A DNA stretch of 9,004 nucleotides, from contig JABDJY010000214.1 in assembly GCA_013003285.1 (NCBI GenBank), positions 1-9,004 of the forward strand. Reading direction: 5' to 3'. Numbering within the stretch: position 1 is the stretch's first letter; the number at the start of each line of letters is the position of its first letter. Positions 1 to 7,382 of this stretch are shown here, one piece after another. The translations under genes were made by a program, and so were the position numbers. The notes under the pieces were generated by a model. It did not search any database. It was not told where the DNA came from and was given only the letters and a program-made list of their open reading frames with translations. This DNA is from Alphaproteobacteria bacterium (GTDB lineage Bacteria; Pseudomonadota; Alphaproteobacteria; UBA6615).

Positions 1-1002
1 GGCCAGAACATCCGCGACCTCGATGTGGCGGCCTTCGGCGACCGACCTGATACCGGCCTTGACCACGGCAAGCGATTCCGTTGCGCCCTCGCCGCCAACT
101 TCCGGCACGCCACCGTTCTGCACGGCATCGGCCCACTCGACGAGTTCCTCGACCAGCGTGTCGTTCTTGTCGACCGCCACCGGCTGCTGGCCGGTTTCAC
201 CCTGATGCAGGCAGCGCAACCCGTCGAACAGATTATAGTAGGCGCTCATCTTCTTGCCGTAGATGTTCATCAGGTAATATTCCGACGCCGAAGCGTAGCT
301 CGTCGACAGCGACGAGACGGCGCCGCTTTCGTGCGTCATCAGCAGCGTGCCGACATCGGGATTGTCGCCCGGCAGCACCAGTTGCGAGGCCATGCCCGAT
401 ACCGACTTCACCGGGCCGAGCAGCATCATCAGCACGTCGACATAGTGCAGGCCGATCTGCAGCATGACGCCGCCGGGCATGCCTTCGGCCGTATAACGCC
501 AGTGGCCGGGCTCGAACTGGCCGGCGCGGTCGCGGCTGATATTAGCTTCGGCCTGAACCAGGGTGCCGAATTCGCCGGCATCGATTCGTTCCTTGATCCA
601 GCGGAAATGACCTTCCCGGCGGCGCTGATAACCGACCCCGAGAACGACACCGGAATCGGCGCAGACTTTGGTAATAGCTTTCGCCTCGCCGATCGTGTTG
701 GCGATGGGCTTGTCGAGGAACACATGCTTGCCGGCCTGCGCCGCCGCGCTCGTGGTTTCCAGATGGACGTGGTTCGGCGTCGTATTGATGATCCCGTCGA
801 TTGCGTCGTCGGCGAGAATATCGTCTAGGCTGTCGGCGCTGTCGCAGCCATATTTAGCGGCGAAGGCTTGGCGCTTATCCGCCGAGCGGGTGAAGCAGGT
901 GGCGATTTCCACACGGCCGTTGGTGCGTTGCGCCGCGTCGGCCAGCACGTCCGACCACCAGCCGATACCAAGCGAGGCAACCCGAAAGGGTATTGTAGTC
1001 AT
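1..1002 (-). CDS. Gfo/Idh/MocA-family oxidoreductase, 3' end cut off by the window edge
   Basis: The frame is open from an ATG at 1002 to the left edge: 334 residues visible, no stop reached. Family members are usually about 330-400 residues, so little is missing. Seen: an N-terminal Rossmann strand and loop (VASLGIGWW, residues 8-16), a family TTPNHVH stretch at 74-80, and DKP at 97-99, matching the EKP motif whose lysine acts in catalysis. The C-terminal alpha/beta domain has GG-x3-Q-x-G-x-H-x2-D with His186, the usual catalytic-histidine position. The family oxidises or epimerises sugars, inositols and similar polyols with NAD(P); the substrate here cannot be told. The start overlaps the tctA stop as ATGA, with AAGGA about ten bases upstream, so the gene is almost certainly co-translated with the transporter. 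I infer a cytoplasmic dehydrogenase acting on the imported compound or a product of it. Confidence 0.93.
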   Translation of the reverse strand, partial: MTTIPFRVASLGIGWWSDVLADAAQRTNGRVEIATCFTRSADKRQAFAAKYGCDSADSLDDILADDAIDGIINTTPNHVHLETTSAAAQAGKHVFLDKPIANTIGEAKAITKVCADSGVVLGVGYQRRREGHFRWIKERIDAGEFGTLVQAEANISRDRAGQFEPGHWRYTAEGMPGGVMLQIGLHYVDVLMMLLGPVKSVSGMASQLVLPGDNPDVGTLLMTHESGAVSSLSTSYASASEYYLMNIYGKKMSAYYNLFDGLRCLHQGETGQQPVAVDKNDTLVEELVEWADAVQNGGVPEVGGEGATESLAVVKAGIRSVAEGRHIEVADVLA

Positions 1003-2510
1003 GGGGTAAGTTCCTTTTTATGGAGATTTGTAGCGCGTTTGCTTTGCCATGCGGAGCGCAGCGACCAGGCGATTGATAACGCCGACAGGAAAAGAAAGCC
1101 GAGGCTAATCGGCGAGGTAAAGAATATTGCGATGTCGCCTTGGGAGGAGGTCAAGGCGACGCGTAAATTTTCCTCCAACTGGCCGCCGAGCACCAGCGCC
1201 AGCAACAGGGGAACCACCGGCATATCGAGCCAGCGCATACCCAGGCCGATCAGACCGAAGAACAGCATCACATAGACATCGAAGAAATTGTTGCGCAGGG
1301 CGAAGCTGCCGATCACGCAAAGTACGGCGACCGTCGGCATCAGGAGCGCGCGCGGCGTTGCCAGCACCTTGACCAACAGGCGCAATGCCGCCAGCGCGAT
1401 GATGAAGTTGAAGATGTTGGCCCAGAAGAACGAGAAGATCAGCCCATAGGCGAAGTCGCCGCGCTCGAGGAACATCAAGGGACCGGGCGCCAAGCCATGG
1501 ACGATCAACGCGCCGATCAGGATGGCGGTCACCGGATCGCCGGGAATGCCCAGGGTCATCATGGGGATCAACGCGCCGCCGGTCACCGCATTGTTGGCCG
1601 ATTCAGGCGCCGCCACCCCTTCGACGGCCCCGTTGCCGAAGGTCTCGGGCTTTTTCGAAGCCCGGCGGGTGTAATCGTAACTGATGAAGGCGGCGATCGG
1701 TCCACCCGCCCCGGGCAGGATGCCGAGGAACGAGCCGGTCAGGGAGCCGATGGTTACCGGCAAGCGGATGGCTTTGAGGTCGGGCAGACGGGGGACCACC
1801 GAGGCCAGCTTGGTTTGGATTTGCTTGGCGCCGCCGGTCATGTCGGTGAGGTTGCTGACCAGTTGAGGAATCGCGAACAGGCCGATCATGGCGGTGAGAA
1901 AATGTACGCCGGCCATCAGATTGACCTGACCGAAGGTGAACCGCTGGGTCCCCATGACCGGATCTTGGCCAATGGTGACAATGGCCAGGCCGATAGCGCC
2001 GGACAGCAATCCCTTGACCAGGGATTTTGCCGCGAAGCTGCAGATGATGGTGATACCGAAAAACAGCACGGCAAACATATCTTCGGTGCGAAATTCCAGG
2101 GCCACATTCGCGAGTAGGGGGGCGACGAAGAACAAGAACAGAAAACTCGTCATGCCGCCGATGAAACTGGCGGTGATGGCAATACCCAGCGCGCGTCCGG
2201 CCTCGCCGCGAGCGGCCATGGGGTAGCCGTCGATCGCCGTGGCCGACGCTGACGGCGTACCGGGAATGTTGAGCAGGACGGCGGAGAAACTCCCGCCGGT
2301 CATGCCGCCAATATAAAGGCCGAGCAGGAGCGCGATGGATATATCGGCGGGCAGGACGAAGGTGACCGGCAACAGCACTATGATCCCGGTGCTGATGGTC
2401 ATACCGGGGATCATGCCGACGACGAGGCCGATGACGACACCAATGCAGGTCGAGAGTAGAACCAGCAATCCGGTCGCCTGTGTGAGGCCAATGAGAACGT
2501 CCGGGCTCAT
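999..2510 (-). CDS. tctA: Tripartite tricarboxylate transporter, large permease subunit TctA
   Basis: This 503-residue inner-membrane protein matches the usual TctA length of about 500. It is strongly hydrophobic throughout, with roughly 11-12 likely membrane helices. Family hallmarks are visible: VGMIPGM near residue 32, NIPGTPSA near 80, GILPGAGGPIAAFISYDYTR around 260-280, then AAPESANNAV and MMTLGIPGDPVTA. TctA is the large membrane subunit of TTT transporters, which use a periplasmic binding protein (TctC) and an ion gradient to import carboxylates and related compounds. I chose the ATG at 2510: the frame stays open upstream to 2744, but that stretch lies over tctB and looks like its shadow. 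There is no clear ribosome site before 2510; the ATGA overlap with the tctB stop suggests translational coupling. The end overlaps the downstream oxidoreductase in the same way. Confidence 0.96.
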   Translation of the reverse strand: MSPDVLIGLTQATGLLVLLSTCIGVVIGLVVGMIPGMTISTGIIVLLPVTFVLPADISIALLLGLYIGGMTGGSFSAVLLNIPGTPSASATAIDGYPMAARGEAGRALGIAITASFIGGMTSFLFLFFVAPLLANVALEFRTEDMFAVLFFGITIICSFAAKSLVKGLLSGAIGLAIVTIGQDPVMGTQRFTFGQVNLMAGVHFLTAMIGLFAIPQLVSNLTDMTGGAKQIQTKLASVVPRLPDLKAIRLPVTIGSLTGSFLGILPGAGGPIAAFISYDYTRRASKKPETFGNGAVEGVAAPESANNAVTGGALIPMMTLGIPGDPVTAILIGALIVHGLAPGPLMFLERGDFAYGLIFSFFWANIFNFIIALAALRLLVKVLATPRALLMPTVAVLCVIGSFALRNNFFDVYVMLFFGLIGLGMRWLDMPVVPLLLALVLGGQLEENLRVALTSSQGDIAIFFTSPISLGFLFLSALSIAWSLRSAWQSKRATNLHKKELTP

Positions 2511-3004
2511 GGGATAATAGTCGCCAGTAGATCGGGCAGGACGCCGCGCGGCAGAAAGACGTCGAAGCCGTGGCGGAACAGCACATAAAGGGCGACCGAT
2601 ATGCCGATCGATCCGATGGCGACCCAAAGCCAACGCTTCTCGCCAAACAGGACCATCAAGGCGGCGAAGAACGGTATGGTCGCCAACAGAAAACCGAGGC
2701 CCGGCAGGACCAACAAATAAGCCAGAAAGGCCCCCAACGCCCAAACCGCGCGCCAGCGTTCAGTAGCCTCGGTTGCCCCGTCCGGTGTTGCTTCCGGCGA
2801 CCCGTCATCTGGTGTCTTTGCCCAAATACCCTGCGCCAAAAGGCCGAGCGATAGGGCCAGCAAGATCGCCGTATTGATCCACGGGAAGAAAGGCGGGCCG
2901 GGCGTATCCGGCAGGCTTCGGATGGGCAATTGGGTGGTGAGCGCGCCATAGACCAATGCAAAGGCGAGCAGCACCAATGCAGCGATGATGTTCCTGCGTC
3001 GCAT
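2507..3004 (-). CDS. tctB: Tripartite tricarboxylate transporter, small membrane subunit TctB
   Basis: A 165-residue membrane protein of TctB type (usual length about 150-180). It starts with basic residues (MRRRN) and a first helix at about 5-24, then the family-like DTPGPPFFPW segment and a second helix. A polar, charged loop (about 66-85, rich in D, E, T and P) leads to two or three further helices, including FLAYLLVLPGLGF. TctB forms the membrane complex with TctA; its detailed role in transport is poorly known. The start is uncertain: ATG at 3004, or an in-frame TTG at 3019 that adds five residues. Neither has a good ribosome site. Low sequence conservation is normal for TctB, so the call also rests on position between tctC and tctA. 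Confidence 0.92.
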   Translation of the reverse strand: MRRRNIIAALVLLAFALVYGALTTQLPIRSLPDTPGPPFFPWINTAILLALSLGLLAQGIWAKTPDDGSPEATPDGATEATERWRAVWALGAFLAYLLVLPGLGFLLATIPFFAALMVLFGEKRWLWVAIGSIGISVALYVLFRHGFDVFLPRGVLPDLLATIIP

Positions 3005-3063
3005 GCCGTGTTGGTTCAAAATACTGACTTTCGGTTCAAGCGGTTACCCGCATCCCGAGATCG

Positions 3064-3096
3064 AAAAAGGGCCGCCCCGCTGTGGGACGGCCCTTT
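3064..3096 (-). terminator. Rho-independent terminator or attenuator between tctC and tctB
   Basis: Read on the minus strand, AAAGGGCCG (3096-3088) pairs exactly with CGGCCCTTT (3074-3066). One A/C mismatch and three further G/C pairs lie inside, closed by a five-base loop. A run of five T follows on the minus strand (3068-3064). It begins 10 bases after the tctC stop at 3107 and lies 60 bases before tctB. As the only obvious route to tctB and tctA is read-through, I infer a partial terminator that raises binding-protein output relative to the permease. A separate weak tctB promoter is not excluded. Confidence 0.85.
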
Positions 3097-3106
3097 GTCG
3101 CGTTAC

Positions 3107-4071
3107 TTACTTGCTTTTGCTTTGCAGCAGTCCGGCGCTGGCGAAGATTGTCTTCACCTTGGCGTCTTCCGCGGCCAATAGGTCGGTGAACTCTTTATGG
3201 CCCAGGGGGGCAACTTTGAAACCCTTGTTCTTGGCCAGTTCGAGGAAGGCCGCCGAATTGGCGGCTTTTGCCATGGCGTCGGCGAGGATAGTTTTAACCT
3301 CGTCTGGCGTTCCCGGCGGCACCGAGAGGCCCCGGAACAGATCGAGCGAGGCATTAAAGCCCAGTTCCTTGGCCGTCGGCACATCCGGGAAAACGTCGTT
3401 ACGAGAATCCGACGGCATGGCCAGGATACGCAGCTTGCCGGCATTGGTTAGATTAACCGCACCGGTTAGCGGCGCGATCATCGCATCGGCCTCGCCGTTC
3501 AGGACCGATTTGTTGCGACCCTTAATGCCCTTAGGCAAGTGGATGACCTGACATCCGGCGGCATCCATCAGCGCGATCGCCGCGGTGTGGGTGGCGCTGC
3601 CGGTGCCCGAGTTGCGATCTTCAGGGTGCCGGGGGCCGCCTTACAGTCGGCGACGAACTCGGCGAAGGTTTTCCACTTGGAATCGCCTTTGACCGCGAAG
3701 GGCTGCGGCTGGAATTCGACCCGGCCCACATGGTCCATGGCGTCATACCCGAAGTCGGTGTTGCCCAGATTGGTCGTGGTCAGCACCGAGGTTGAGTTCC
3801 ACGCCACCGTATAGCCGTCGGGCTTGGCGTTTTTTATATGGGTGTAAGTCACCGCGCCGCCGCCACCGGGGCGGTTAACCGGGGTTACGGCGACGCCCAA
3901 GACCTTGGCCATCTCCGTGGCCAGCAGACGGCCTTCGATGTCGGCGCCGCCGCCGGCGCCGAAGGGGATGACAAATTCGATGGGTTTGTCGGGGAATGCC
4001 AATGCCGGTGTCGCCGCGGCGGCAACCCCCAGCGCAACAGCGCCGACAAATGTATGACGTAGAATGCTCAT
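3107..4071 (-). pseudogene. tctC: Tripartite tricarboxylate transporter substrate-binding protein (TctC family), frameshifted
   Basis: Periplasmic solute-binding subunit of the TTT transporter. From the ATG at 4071 (GGGAG nine bases upstream) it encodes a signal peptide (MSILRHTF, hydrophobic core, cleavage probably after TPALA at residue 25). The mature part has PDKPIEF, the FGAGGGAD ligand-loop motif at 37-44 and NRPGGGGAV near 66. After KIA (residues 151-153) the frame shifts, running into a short false tail that stops at 3568-3570. In another frame the protein resumes as NSGTGSATH, then GEADAMIAPLTG and FASAGLL, to a stop at 3107. One extra base near 3611-3616 restores a 321-residue protein, the normal family length. 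The break is a one-base deletion, for example in the AAC codon context GCAAC. Both halves are otherwise intact, so it is either a very recent mutation or a sequencing or assembly error. The family call is firm; whether the gene is broken in the living cell is not. Confidence 0.88.
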
Positions 4072-4118
4072 GAAAATTTTCTCCCTAATGACGATCCCTT
4101 GGGACCTTCTACCGTGAT

Positions 4119-4556
4119 TTATAGCGATGCGCCGACGGCTTCGACGGCCGCCGTGGCAATGTCTTGATCCTGCTGCCAATCGCCACCGCTGACGCCGATG
4201 CCGCCGAGGCATTCGCCATCGACGATGATCGGAAATCCGCCTTCCATGGCGGTCCAGCGTTCGGCGCCGGCTGCTAGAGACAAGCCGATGGCGTGCAGCG
4301 TATCGAGATCCTGTCCCTGGGCGCCCTTGGTCGTTGTCGGCCGCTTGTTCGATGACGCGGTGACGGCCTTCGTGGTCGACGAATGGACCGTGTGGAACCG
4401 TCCACCGTCCATGCGTTCGAGGACCAGCATATGGCCCCCGCCATCGACGATGGCGACGGTCACCAGAATGCCGATTTCCTCGGCCTTTGCAATGGCCGCA
4501 GCAAGCATGAGTTTTGCGCCAGCGGTTGTGAGGCGCTGGGTCGATGCAAATGACAT
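4119..4556 (-). CDS. HbpS/GlcG-family (DUF336) protein
   Basis: A 145-residue single-domain protein of the GlcG/HbpS family (PF03928). Seen: AIVDGGGHMLVLERMDG at 35-51, a TKA segment at 62-64, TAMEGGFPIIVDGE at 102-115 and GGIGVSGG at 118-125, followed by a QD-x-IA helix; all are typical. Length is normal. No signal peptide is apparent, so it is probably cytoplasmic. Some members bind haem (Streptomyces HbpS) or sit in glycolate operons (GlcG), but the biochemical role of most is unknown. The start ATG has TTAGGGAGA upstream, the same nine bases found before tctC. It is the first gene of the minus-strand operon, 47 bases before tctC. Linkage to TTT transporters suggests a part in sensing or processing the substrate, which is inference. 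Confidence 0.9.
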   Translation of the reverse strand: MSFASTQRLTTAGAKLMLAAAIAKAEEIGILVTVAIVDGGGHMLVLERMDGGRFHTVHSSTTKAVTASSNKRPTTTKGAQGQDLDTLHAIGLSLAAGAERWTAMEGGFPIIVDGECLGGIGVSGGDWQQDQDIATAAVEAVGASL

Positions 4557-4607
4557 TTGTACGTACTCTCCCTAAAATTGTCCGTTATTTTTCTTATTAT
4601 GGTCGTG

Positions 4608-4672
4608 GCGGATAATGGTTGCTGACCCGCCTAAAGTCCAGGCAAAGGGCCTGATTCCTTAGTATTATCCGC
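4608..4672. promoter_or_regulatory. Perfect 9-bp inverted repeat in the divergent promoter region
   Basis: GCGGATAAT at 4608-4616 and its exact reverse complement ATTATCCGC at 4664-4672 are separated by 47 bases. They lie 52-116 bases upstream of the HbpS/GlcG-family start and 109-173 bases before the plus-strand membrane-protein start. Such spaced arms could be two binding sites for a regulator of either or both genes, or fold in the operon leader RNA. I saw no convincing -35/-10 pair here for the minus-strand operon, though CATAAT (minus strand, near 4601-4596) could be a -10 element. No regulator gene is present in the window. Confidence 0.4.
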
Positions 4673-4780
4673 AAATCGCGACCGGACATTCGGCGCTGCC
4701 GGTGGCGCCACGATATCGTGTCGGATCGCGGCCGAAAACGGTTTTGGATCAGCGCGATTCTAGGTGTTAGAAATTCTTCC

Positions 4781-5137
4781 ATGACTGGTCGTATGGGGAA
4801 TCTCATTTATCGTCTGGGGTCGTTGATTGCCGTGCTCGCCATCGTGGCCGCGGTGATCTGGAATATCTCGGCCTTCACTCAGCGGCAACAGGTTAGGGCG
4901 AATTTTGACGCCCAGTTCAAAAACAATCTACCTTCTTTGTTCAGGGAAGAAGTACTGGGCAACCGGCGGGTCACGGGCGACTTCCCCGTGGCGTTGGCGC
5001 AAGAACTCGAACGCTCGCGGGCTGCAACTGAAAATCTCAAACAATCGATGACTTTCGGTGGCGCTTTGATCATCTTCGGCTTGATCGCGTATGCTCTGGG
5101 CTGGGCGGCGCGATCCGTCAGCCGTAAGCCGGAGTAG
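4781..5137 (+). CDS. Small two-helix membrane protein, function unknown
   Basis: I do not recognise this gene. From the ATG at 4781 it encodes 118 residues. One likely membrane helix spans about 8-29 (rich in I, V, A, L), then a polar segment of about 60 residues with many R, Q, E and N, a helix-prone stretch ELERSRAATENLKQS at 75-89, and a second membrane helix at about 91-110 with a basic tail (RSVSRKPE). The middle segment would sit on one side of the inner membrane with both ends on the other. The start is uncertain: GTG at 4718, ATG at 4781 and ATG at 4793 are all in frame and none has a clear ribosome site. I prefer 4781 because it puts the helix at the N-terminus. A weak TTGGAT-17-TTAGAA promoter-like pair ends just before it (4744-4772), so a nearly leaderless message is possible. 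The next gene begins 32 bases downstream. Confidence 0.7.
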   Translation: MTGRMGNLIYRLGSLIAVLAIVAAVIWNISAFTQRQQVRANFDAQFKNNLPSLFREEVLGNRRVTGDFPVALAQELERSRAATENLKQSMTFGGALIIFGLIAYALGWAARSVSRKPE

Positions 5138-5138
5138 A

Positions 5139-5157
5139 CCCGGTACGCGAGACCGGG
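5139..5157 (+). promoter_or_regulatory. Stem-loop overlapping the ribosome site of the reductase gene
   Basis: CCCGGT (5139-5144) pairs exactly with ACCGGG (5152-5157) around a seven-base loop, directly after the stop of the small membrane protein. There is no T-tract, so it is unlikely to be a terminator. The 3' arm includes the first three bases of GGGAG (5155-5159), the best ribosome site for the ATG at 5170. The fold could therefore limit translation of the reductase unless upstream ribosomes open it. This is inference from base pairing only. Confidence 0.35.
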
Positions 5158-5169
5158 AGTGATCGAAGA

Positions 5170-6198
5170 ATGAGCCAGAAAATTGCCGTGCTGGGCACCG
5201 GCGCGAACGGCGCGTCCATCGCCGCCGATCTGACCAATGCCGGCCTTGACGTGGTGCTGATTGAGCAATGGCCAGCCCATGTGGAGGCTATGCGCGAAAA
5301 CGGCGTGCGCATCGAAATGCCCGACGAGACGGTGGTGACGCCGGTTCGCGCCTATCATTTGTGCGAGGTATGCACTTTCGACGAGCCGTTCGATGTGGTG
5401 CTACTGCTCATGAAGGCCTACGACACGCCCTGGGCGTGCAAGCTGATCGAGCCTATTCTCGCTCCTGACGGGTTAGTCGTCGGGGTGCAGAACGGCATGA
5501 GCGTCGACGCCATCGCCGAGGCCGTGGGGCCGGAACGCACCATGGGTTGCGTCATCGAAATTTCCTCACAGATGTTCGAGCCGGGGATCATCCAACGGCA
5601 ATCACCCCATGATCGGTCCTGGTTCGCCGTTGGCGCCATCCACGAAGCCGCCAAGGGCCGGGAAGGCGAAATCCAGGAGATATTATCCCACTCTGGCACC
5701 ACGGTTATTGCGTCGGACATACGGTCGGCAAAATGGATGAAGCTGATCAGCAATTGCACCACCTTGGCGACCACGGCGATCTTTGGTGTCCCCATCGCCG
5801 AGGCGGCCAATAATCCGGGTATGCGGGAGATGATGGTTCGCTCCGGCACCGAGGCCCTAAAAGCCGGGCAAGACTTGGACTACCGCATCGAGCCCATATT
5901 CGGGCTCACCGAAGACGATGTGCTGCAGACCAACCAATTGGTGGAGCTGCTGCTCGACAAGCTGACCAGCACCTACATCATGGACAACACCATCACGACA
6001 GTGCTGCAAGACCATATGAAGAACCGCAAGAGCGAGGTCGGTGACGTCAACGGCTGGGTGGTCGCGGAGCAGGAAAAGCTCGGCAAGAAAGCGCCGGTGA
6101 ACGCCGCCATCGTGGAAATCTCCGCCCGCATCAAGCGCGGTGAAGTGGAGCCTGGGCCGGAGAATTTGGAGCTGTTGAAGGAGCTGGTGGCGGAGTAG
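5170..6198 (+). CDS. Ketopantoate reductase-family (ApbA/PanE-like) NAD(P)H oxidoreductase
   Basis: A 342-residue cytoplasmic enzyme of the 2-dehydropantoate 2-reductase family. Seen: an N-terminal Rossmann fold with IAVLGTGANG (G9, G11, G14), VQNG at 106-109, and the C-terminal helical domain with AKWMKLISNC, where Lys191 and Asn195 match the catalytic Lys and Asn of E. coli PanE. KSEVGDVNG at 287-295 follows, with Glu289 at the catalytic glutamate position. All key residues are kept, so it is probably active. PanE reduces ketopantoate to pantoate with NADPH in pantothenate synthesis. This protein is about 40 residues longer than PanE, and no other pantothenate gene is near. Many long family members in catabolic loci act on other 2-oxo or 2-hydroxy acids, so I do not assign panE. 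It may share a transcript with the small membrane protein before it. Confidence 0.9.
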   Translation: MSQKIAVLGTGANGASIAADLTNAGLDVVLIEQWPAHVEAMRENGVRIEMPDETVVTPVRAYHLCEVCTFDEPFDVVLLLMKAYDTPWACKLIEPILAPDGLVVGVQNGMSVDAIAEAVGPERTMGCVIEISSQMFEPGIIQRQSPHDRSWFAVGAIHEAAKGREGEIQEILSHSGTTVIASDIRSAKWMKLISNCTTLATTAIFGVPIAEAANNPGMREMMVRSGTEALKAGQDLDYRIEPIFGLTEDDVLQTNQLVELLLDKLTSTYIMDNTITTVLQDHMKNRKSEVGDVNGWVVAEQEKLGKKAPVNAAIVEISARIKRGEVEPGPENLELLKELVAE

Positions 6199-6215
6199 GG
6201 CGCTCCCTTCAATTT

Positions 6216-7304
6216 TTAGAGCGCGGCGTTGCAGGGTTGTCCGTCGGCTTTGAGCGCCGCCGGCACCAGCTCGTCGCGCAGTAGGGCGGTGAGCGCCCCG
6301 CGATAATTGTCGATCCGCGTATGGGTCGTGCTGTCCGACGTGATCACCACCGTCATGGCGAGGCTCGGCGCGATATGGACGAACTGGCCGCCGAAGCCGC
6401 GCGCGTAATACACTGCCTGACCGCAGATGCGCGTAATGAACCAACCATAGCCGTAATCATCGCCGGAGAAAGGCGAGCGGGTGCGCGGGCTCCAGGACGC
6501 GCGAACCCAGCTTTCGTCTATGATCCGTTGGCCGCGATAAACGCCGCCGTTGCGGTACAACTCGCCGAAGCGGAACAGGTCGCGCGCCGACAGCGCCATA
6601 TTGTTGCCGCCGAGATAGATGCCTTGCGGATCGCGCTGCCAAGGCGGAATGTCGATGTCGAGTGGCGCGCCAAGCCAAGCACGCGCGAGGGTGTGGGTGC
6701 TGCGGCCGGTGGCTCGGCTGAGGATCGCCGACAACAGGTGGCTGTTGCCCGTCGAATAGAGCATGCGCCCGCCGGGTTCGTCGGCGAACGGACGCGACAG
6801 GGCGTGTCGCACCCAATGGTCGCTCGCCACCCACCGGCCATAGTTGCGGCCCGAGGTGCGTTCCAGGCCGGCGCGCATCGATAACAGATGGCCGATTGTT
6901 ATTCGATTGAGCCGCGCGTCGGCTTGCGCCGGCATATGCTCAGACAGCAGCGGCGCGATCGGCTGGTCGGGTCCGGTTAGCTCGCCTCGCGTAATGGCGA
7001 TGCCGACCAATGCGGAGATCAGCGACTTCGAGACCGACTTGACGTTGACCGGCGCGTCGAGGCCAGGTCCCCGGAACGCCCGCTCGATGATAGCCTCGCC
7101 GTTGCGCGCGACGATCAACGCGTGCAGACGGGGCAGTTTCTCCGCCTGCTCCACAGCACTTGCGAGCAACGCAGCGTCGAGGAGTCGTTCGGCGAGCGCT
7201 GGACGGCGGGCATCGGCGGCAATTAAAACGCTGGCTATGGTTAGCACGCACAGCGCCGTTCGTCCGCCGACAAGTACCAAGCGATTGAAAGTTCCAAAGG
7301 TCAT
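6216..7304 (-). CDS. Beta-lactamase-fold serine hydrolase, probably secreted
   Basis: A 362-residue protein (from ATG 7304) of the class C beta-lactamase-like/penicillin-binding serine hydrolase family. The nucleophile motif SxxK is S90-V-S-K93. The second motif is YSTGN at 183-187, resembling the YSxGN form of carboxylesterase and 6-aminohexanoate-dimer-hydrolase-like members. The third motif is GFGGQ at 303-307, in place of the KTG of true beta-lactamases. This points to an esterase, amidase or peptidase rather than antibiotic resistance. A signal-like N-terminus (basic residue, then TALCVLTIASVLIAADA at 16-32) suggests export to the periplasm. An in-frame GTG at 7361 would add 19 residues before it and is the alternative start; neither start has a clear ribosome site. 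The gene follows the ligase gene in the same direction, 78 bases after its stop (21 for the GTG start), and converges with the reductase gene (17-base gap). Confidence 0.88.
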   Translation of the reverse strand: MTFGTFNRLVLVGGRTALCVLTIASVLIAADARRPALAERLLDAALLASAVEQAEKLPRLHALIVARNGEAIIERAFRGPGLDAPVNVKSVSKSLISALVGIAITRGELTGPDQPIAPLLSEHMPAQADARLNRITIGHLLSMRAGLERTSGRNYGRWVASDHWVRHALSRPFADEPGGRMLYSTGNSHLLSAILSRATGRSTHTLARAWLGAPLDIDIPPWQRDPQGIYLGGNNMALSARDLFRFGELYRNGGVYRGQRIIDESWVRASWSPRTRSPFSGDDYGYGWFITRICGQAVYYARGFGGQFVHIAPSLAMTVVITSDSTTHTRIDNYRGALTALLRDELVPAALKADGQPCNAAL

Positions 7305-7382
7305 GCCGGAAACACTAGCGACGCCGTCGGTCGGGCGATATCGGAATGTCGTGCTGCTCACGATGATTTTAGACGCCGTCCT

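Noticed and set aside
25..828. Long plus-strand open frame of 267 codons
   Set aside because: It lies over the Gfo/Idh/MocA gene, whose minus-strand translation has clear family motifs; the plus-strand product is rich in R, H, A and Q without any family signal, as expected of a shadow frame in GC-rich DNA.
1497..2117. Plus-strand open frame of 206 codons within tctA
   Set aside because: Shadow of the strongly supported tctA frame; no family motif seen.
2511..2744. N-terminal extension of tctA by 78 codons
   Set aside because: It lies wholly over tctB, its residues are arginine- and proline-rich unlike TctA, and the protein from 2510 already has the usual family length.
3568..4212. Upstream tctC half as a separate 214-residue protein beginning before 4071
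   Set aside because: The residues before 4071 are arginine- and histidine-rich and overlie the end of the HbpS/GlcG-family gene; the real start with a ribosome site and signal peptide is at 4071, and the 3' end is a frameshift product.
6200..6224. GCGCTC/GAGCGC inverted repeat as a bidirectional terminator between convergent genes
   Set aside because: The stem is only six pairs with a 13-base loop, it runs into the coding end of the hydrolase gene, and the only T-run is in the loop instead of after the stem.
6216..7304. Antibiotic-resistance beta-lactamase
   Set aside because: The fold and SxxK motif fit, but the third motif is GFGGQ and not KTG, and the YSTGN form matches esterase- or amidase-like members.
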